The notes below the pieces were generated by a model that worked only from the letters and a program-made list of their open reading frames with translations, did not search any database and was not told the DNA's origin. This document shows, one piece after another, positions 5,476 through 9,073 of a DNA stretch of 9,073 bases. Source of the stretch: Paracoccaceae bacterium (GTDB taxonomy: Bacteria; Pseudomonadota; Alphaproteobacteria; Rhodobacterales; Rhodobacteraceae). The position numbers were made by a program, and so were the translations under genes. The stretch covers positions 6,369-15,441 of the forward strand of contig DNSZ01000016.1 in NCBI GenBank assembly GCA_003500165.1. The letters run 5' to 3'. The stretch's first letter is position 1; each line of letters starts with the position of its first letter.

Positions 5476-8032
5476 TCACGATCCGGCCCGGCACGACGAT
5501 CAGCTTTCTTGGCGCGGCGCCCGCCAGGGCCCGTTGCACGGCGGCGTCTTGCAGCACGGCGGCTTCGATCGCGTCCGTGGCCGTGTCCTTCGGCACCTCG
5601 ATCTGCGAGCGCCGCTTGCCGTTGATCTGGATCGGCAGGGTGACGGTGTCGGTTTCCAGCAAGGCCGGGTCGGCCTGCGGCCAGTCCGCCCGCGCCACCA
5701 GCCCCTGTCCGCCCAGCATCGCCCAGATTTCCTCGGCCAGATGCGGGGTCATCGGCGCCATCAGCTGCGCCAGTATGCGCAGGCTGCGGGCGCGGGCCGA
5801 TGCCGCGGCGTCGGACCTGGCGATGGCGTTGGTCAGGGTGTAGAGTTCCGCCACCGCCTTGTTGAAGGCGAAGCCCTCGATGCAGCGGGTCACGCCGGCG
5901 ATGGCGGCATGGGTCGCCCGGTCGAGCGCCGCATCGGCCGCCGCCGTGCCGGCGTCGCCATGGCCGGCCCCGGCGCACTCGGCGGCCAGCCGATGCACCC
6001 GGGCCAGATGCCGGAACGCCGCATCGGCGCCGGCGGCCGTCCATTCGACATCGCGCTCGGGCGGGCTGTCGGACAGCATGAACCAGCGCGCCGTGTCGGC
6101 GCCATATTCCGCGATGATCCGTTCGGGATCGACGACGTTCTTCTTCGATTTCGACATCTTGGCGGGCGGCATGACATCGACCGGCGGGCCGTCGGCGCCC
6201 AGCCGTGCCCCGCTTTCGGTCCAGTGCACATGCTCGGGCAGGTGATAGACCGGGCGATCCTTGTCGTCGCGCGTCACATAGATCTCATGCGTCACCATGC
6301 CCTGGGTGAACAGCGCATCGAACGGCTCGATCGCCTTCGCCGGCAGATGCCCGGTGATCTGCATCGCCCGGGCGAAGAAGCGCGAATAGAGCAGGTGCAG
6401 GATCGCGTGCTCGACGCCGCCGATATACTGGTCGACATTCATCCAGTAATCGGCATCTGCCATCACCGTGGGTGTGTCTGCCCGGGGCGCGGTGAAGCGG
6501 GCGAAATACCATGACGAATCGACAAAGGTGTCCATCGTGTCGGTCTCGCGCCGCGCCGGGCCACCGCAGCGCGGGCAGGTGGTGTCGGCCCATGTGGGAT
6601 GCCGGTCGAGCGGGTTGCCCGGCACGCTCAGATCGACGTTGCGCGGCAATTCGACCGGCAGGTTTTCGCGTTTCTCCGGCACCGCGCCGCAATCGGGGCA
6701 GTGCACCACCGGGATCGGGCAGCCCCAATAGCGCTGGCGCGAGATGCCCCAGTCGCGCAGCCGGTAATTGGTGACGCCGCTGCCCACCCCGCGCGCCTCG
6801 CATTCCGCGATCGCCGCGGTGACCGCGTCGTCGCCGGTCTGCCGGTCGGGCCCCGCGAAGCCGTTGACATAGCGCACGGTCTCGGTCTTCGGCGGCACGA
6901 AGGCGATGTCGCCGACCGGTGCGCCATCCTCGGCCGCCTCGAACACGTCGATCACTGGCAGGCCGTATTTGCGGGCGAAATCCAGATCGCGCTGGTCATG
7001 CGCCGGGCAGCCGAAAATCGCCCCTGTGCCATAGTCCATCAGGATGAAATTGGCGATCCAGACCGGCAGTTCCCAGTCCGGGTCGAACGGGTGGCGCACG
7101 GTGACGCGCGTTGGCAGGCCCTTCTTCTCGGCCGTTTCGAGGGCCTCTTCCGAGGTGCCCATGCGCCGGCATTCGGCGTTGAAGGCGGCGATGGCGGGAT
7201 CGTCCGCCTCCAGCGCCCGGGCCAGCGGATGATCGGGCGAGATCGCGGCAAAGCTCGCCCCCAGCAGCGTGTCGGGCCGCGTGGTATAGACCGCGAGCTT
7301 TTCGTGCCCCGCCGGCGCCCCCAACGTGTCAAAGGCGAATTGCAGGCCGCGGCTCTTGCCGATCCAGTTGGCCTGCATCAGGCGCACCTTGTCGGGCCAG
7401 CGTTCGAGCCGGTCGATCGCATCCAGCAATTCCTCGGCGAAGTCCGAGATGCGAAAGAACCACTGGGTGAGTTCGCGCCGCTCGACCTCGGCGCCCGAAC
7501 GCCAGCCCTTGCCGTCGATCACCTGCTCGTTGGCCAGCACCGTCCGGTCGACCGGGTCCCAGTTCACCGTGGCGGATTTGCGGGTCACCAGCCCGGCCTC
7601 GAGCATGTCGAGGAACATCGCCTGCTGCTGGCCGTAATATTCCGGGTCGCAGGTGGCGAATTCGCGGCTCCAGTCGATCGACAGCCCCATCGGCCTGAGC
7701 TGCGCGCGCATGTCGGCGATGTTGCCATAGGTCCAGTCGGCCGGATGGCCGCCACGCTCCATCGCGGCGTTTTCGGCCGGCATGCCGAAGGCGTCCCAGC
7801 CCATCGGGTGCAGCACGTTGAAGCCGCGCGCCGCCTTGTAGCGCGCGATCACGTCGCCCATCGTGTAGTTCCGCACATGGCCCATATGGATGCGGCCCGA
7901 CGGATAGGGAAACATCTCCAGCACATAGTATTTCGGCCGCGCGGGGTCGGGTTCGGCCCGGAACACGTCTGCCGCGTCCCACGCCGCCTGCCATTTCGGC
8001 TCGATCTCGCTTGCCCGATATTGCGCCATCAT
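5462..8032 (-). CDS. leuS: Leucyl-tRNA synthetase
   Basis: An 856-residue class Ia aminoacyl-tRNA synthetase that charges tRNA-Leu, cytosolic and essential. The HIGH motif appears as HMGH at 49-52 after PYPSG, and KMSKS is at 625-629. The inserted CP1 editing domain has TTRPDTLLGA (250-259) and the conserved editing Asp346 in CPAHDQRDLDF. A zinc-type Cys pair occurs twice: C445/C448 and C486/C489. MDTFVDSSWYF (500-510) is the conserved LeuRS catalytic-core segment, and the anticodon and C-terminal domains run to the stop. Length is normal for bacterial LeuRS. Two adjacent ATG codons (8032 and 8029) are possible starts; the second gives MAQYRASEIEPKW, which fits the family well and has better spacing from the GGGG upstream. 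The gene overlaps lptE by 14 bases. Confidence 0.97.
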   Translation of the reverse strand: MMAQYRASEIEPKWQAAWDAADVFRAEPDPARPKYYVLEMFPYPSGRIHMGHVRNYTMGDVIARYKAARGFNVLHPMGWDAFGMPAENAAMERGGHPADWTYGNIADMRAQLRPMGLSIDWSREFATCDPEYYGQQQAMFLDMLEAGLVTRKSATVNWDPVDRTVLANEQVIDGKGWRSGAEVERRELTQWFFRISDFAEELLDAIDRLERWPDKVRLMQANWIGKSRGLQFAFDTLGAPAGHEKLAVYTTRPDTLLGASFAAISPDHPLARALEADDPAIAAFNAECRRMGTSEEALETAEKKGLPTRVTVRHPFDPDWELPVWIANFILMDYGTGAIFGCPAHDQRDLDFARKYGLPVIDVFEAAEDGAPVGDIAFVPPKTETVRYVNGFAGPDRQTGDDAVTAAIAECEARGVGSGVTNYRLRDWGISRQRYWGCPIPVVHCPDCGAVPEKRENLPVELPRNVDLSVPGNPLDRHPTWADTTCPRCGGPARRETDTMDTFVDSSWYFARFTAPRADTPTVMADADYWMNVDQYIGGVEHAILHLLYSRFFARAMQITGHLPAKAIEPFDALFTQGMVTHEIYVTRDDKDRPVYHLPEHVHWTESGARLGADGPPVDVMPPAKMSKSKKNVVDPERIIAEYGADTARWFMLSDSPPERDVEWTAAGADAAFRHLARVHRLAAECAGAGHGDAGTAAADAALDRATHAAIAGVTRCIEGFAFNKAVAELYTLTNAIARSDAAASARARSLRILAQLMAPMTPHLAEEIWAMLGGQGLVARADWPQADPALLETDTVTLPIQINGKRRSQIEVPKDTATDAIEAAVLQDAAVQRALAGAAPRKLIVVPGRIVNVVV

Positions 8033-8058
8033 CCGCCCCGGCCGGTTGTCCCCGTGAC

Positions 8059-8087
8059 CGATGCTCCTAGCCCGGAGGACAGGTCAA
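8059..8087 (-). promoter_or_regulatory. Weak candidate promoter for leuS-lptE-holA
   Basis: In the 72-base gap between the channel gene and leuS, the - strand has TTGACC (8082-8087) followed after 17 bases by GCATCG (8059-8064). The -35 is good and the -10 poor. It is the same TTGACC hexamer seen in the leader of the peptidase gene. No clear T-run terminator was found in the gap, so read-through from the upstream gene is equally possible. Confidence 0.2.
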
Positions 8088-8104
8088 CGTCCAGAGACGC
8101 GCGG

Positions 8105-9073
8105 CTATTCGCGGCCCTGCGCGCGCAACACCCGGTCGAGCCGCTGGCCAAGCTCGGTCGGCGCCCGTTCGACCTGGGAATAGTATATCGCGGGGTCATA
8201 GCGCGGCACATCCAGCCCCAGATGATCGGCCGTCAGCAGCCCCATGGCCGCGAGCAGCCCATAGACCGCGACATATTCGGTTCTTTGAGCGTCCAGCAGC
8301 ACGACCCGGGCGTCGAGCAATTCCTGCTCGGCGTTAAGCACGTCGAGCGTGGTCCGGGCACCCAGCGTGGCCTCTTCCTGAACGCCCTCAAAGGCGAGTT
8401 CGGCGGCGCGTATCTGCTGCTCGCGCGCCACGATCGAGGCGCGCGCAACCTGCAGTGCCGACCAGGCGCGCGCGACCTCGGAATCGACGGTGCTGGCGGT
8501 GAACAGCAACCCCGCGCGGGCCGCTTCGGCATTGGCCACCGCCTGACGGGTGAGCGATGAAAGCCGCCCACCCTGATAGATCGGCACGTTGATGCCCAGG
8601 CGCGCCGCCCCGAAATCGCGGTTGCCGAACGCATCGTCGCGATTGTTGTAGCCGACTTCGCCGCCGATACTGACGGTTGGCCGCATCGCGGCCCGGGCAC
8701 GGCTGATGTTGATCTCGGCGGCGCGCACATTGTGCTGCGACTGACGGATCGCCGGCGCCCGCTGGCGGGCCAGCGCCGTCGCCTCCGCCTGCGAGGTGGG
8801 CAGCGCGGGTTCGGGCGGCGGCGGTGCCAGATCGCCCGGAAAGCGCCCGACCGCAAGGTTGAAGGCGGCGCGCGCGACCTCGACATTGCCGCGCACCAGC
8901 GCCAGGTTCGAACGTGCCTCGGCCAGGCGCGCCTCGGCCTGGCTGACATCGGTGCGGGTGATCTCGCCCACCTCGAACCGGTCGCGCGCGGCTTCGAGTT
9001 CGCGCAAGATCACCCGAACGTTGTTCTGTGAGATATCCAGTGCCTGGACCTCGCGGCGAAAATCCATATAGGC
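8105..9073 (-). CDS. TolC family outer-membrane channel protein (5' end outside window)
   Basis: The C-terminal 322 residues of a TolC-type outer-membrane efflux/secretion channel, which forms the exit duct for type I secretion or drug export together with a membrane-fusion protein and an inner-membrane pump. The frame is open to the window edge (Ala-Tyr precede the first Met), so the true start lies beyond 9073. The family segment AARDRFEVGEITRTDVSQAEARL is characteristic of type I secretion TolC. A long helix pair follows, then a second repeat with SIGGEVGYN and GINVPIYQGGRL, and a second helix pair ending in TTLDVLNAEQELLDA. The Pro-rich linker PPPPEP lies between the repeats. The gene ends 72 bases before leuS, on the same strand. 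Partner genes are not in the window. The symbol is withheld because bacteria often have several TolC paralogues. Confidence 0.9.
   Translation of the reverse strand, partial: AYMDFRREVQALDISQNNVRVILRELEAARDRFEVGEITRTDVSQAEARLAEARSNLALVRGNVEVARAAFNLAVGRFPGDLAPPPPEPALPTSQAEATALARQRAPAIRQSQHNVRAAEINISRARAAMRPTVSIGGEVGYNNRDDAFGNRDFGAARLGINVPIYQGGRLSSLTRQAVANAEAARAGLLFTASTVDSEVARAWSALQVARASIVAREQQIRAAELAFEGVQEEATLGARTTLDVLNAEQELLDARVVLLDAQRTEYVAVYGLLAAMGLLTADHLGLDVPRYDPAIYYSQVERAPTELGQRLDRVLRAQGRE

Noticed and set aside
5033..6514. 493-codon open frame on the + strand opposite lptE and leuS
   Set aside because: Antisense to two genes with clear motifs, with no recognisable domain; shadow frame.
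6599..8560. 653-codon open frame on the + strand opposite leuS and the channel gene
   Set aside because: It runs antisense across two well-recognised genes and the gap between them, and its translation resembles no protein family; GC-rich shadow frame.
1..9073. CRISPR, tRNA, rRNA, insertion sequence or integrase content
   Set aside because: No regularly spaced repeats, cloverleaf-like segments, transposase motifs or terminal inverted repeats were seen on reading both strands.

Overview
The window is high-GC, densely packed bacterial DNA that looks like a chromosomal segment of an alphaproteobacterium, most likely Rhodobacterales or a relative. The support is the leuS-lptE-holA cluster, the strong G/C bias at third codon positions, and proteins of alphaproteobacterial type (TolC-type secretion channel, a short LptE lipoprotein, a divergent HolA). 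This placement is inferred from gene order and protein style, not from a search. No rRNA, tRNA, CRISPR array, transposase, integrase or phage gene was seen.

Left part, + strand (240-2479): a two-gene unit. An M20 family metallopeptidase/dipeptidase with a complete set of metal ligands is followed, with a 4-base ATGA overlap, by an alpha/beta hydrolase that carries every catalytic and halide-pocket residue of the fluoroacetate (haloacetate) dehalogenases. Bases 1-239 hold no convincing gene. They contain a small dyad (91-107) overlapping a weak promoter-like TTGACC.

Middle and right, - strand (9073 down to 2543): a run of co-directional genes converging on the first unit. In transcription order these are a TolC-type outer-membrane channel (5' end outside the window), leuS, lptE, holA, an intact glutathione S-transferase (GST), and a second GST copy of exactly the same length (208 codons) that is broken by one in-frame TAA at codon 71. 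leuS/lptE, lptE/holA and holA/GST overlap by 14, 4 and about 26 bases, so this block is probably one transcript with coupled translation. leuS, lptE and holA are housekeeping genes for leucyl-tRNA charging, lipopolysaccharide export and clamp loading. The GST pair is accessory.

The points most worth a second look are the single-nonsense GST pseudogene beside its intact paralogue, an abrupt GC drop starting inside the 3' end of holA and running into that intact GST, and the dehalogenase with a full defluorination pocket coupled to a peptidase. No wholly new multi-gene system is evident; most of the window is ordinary chromosome.
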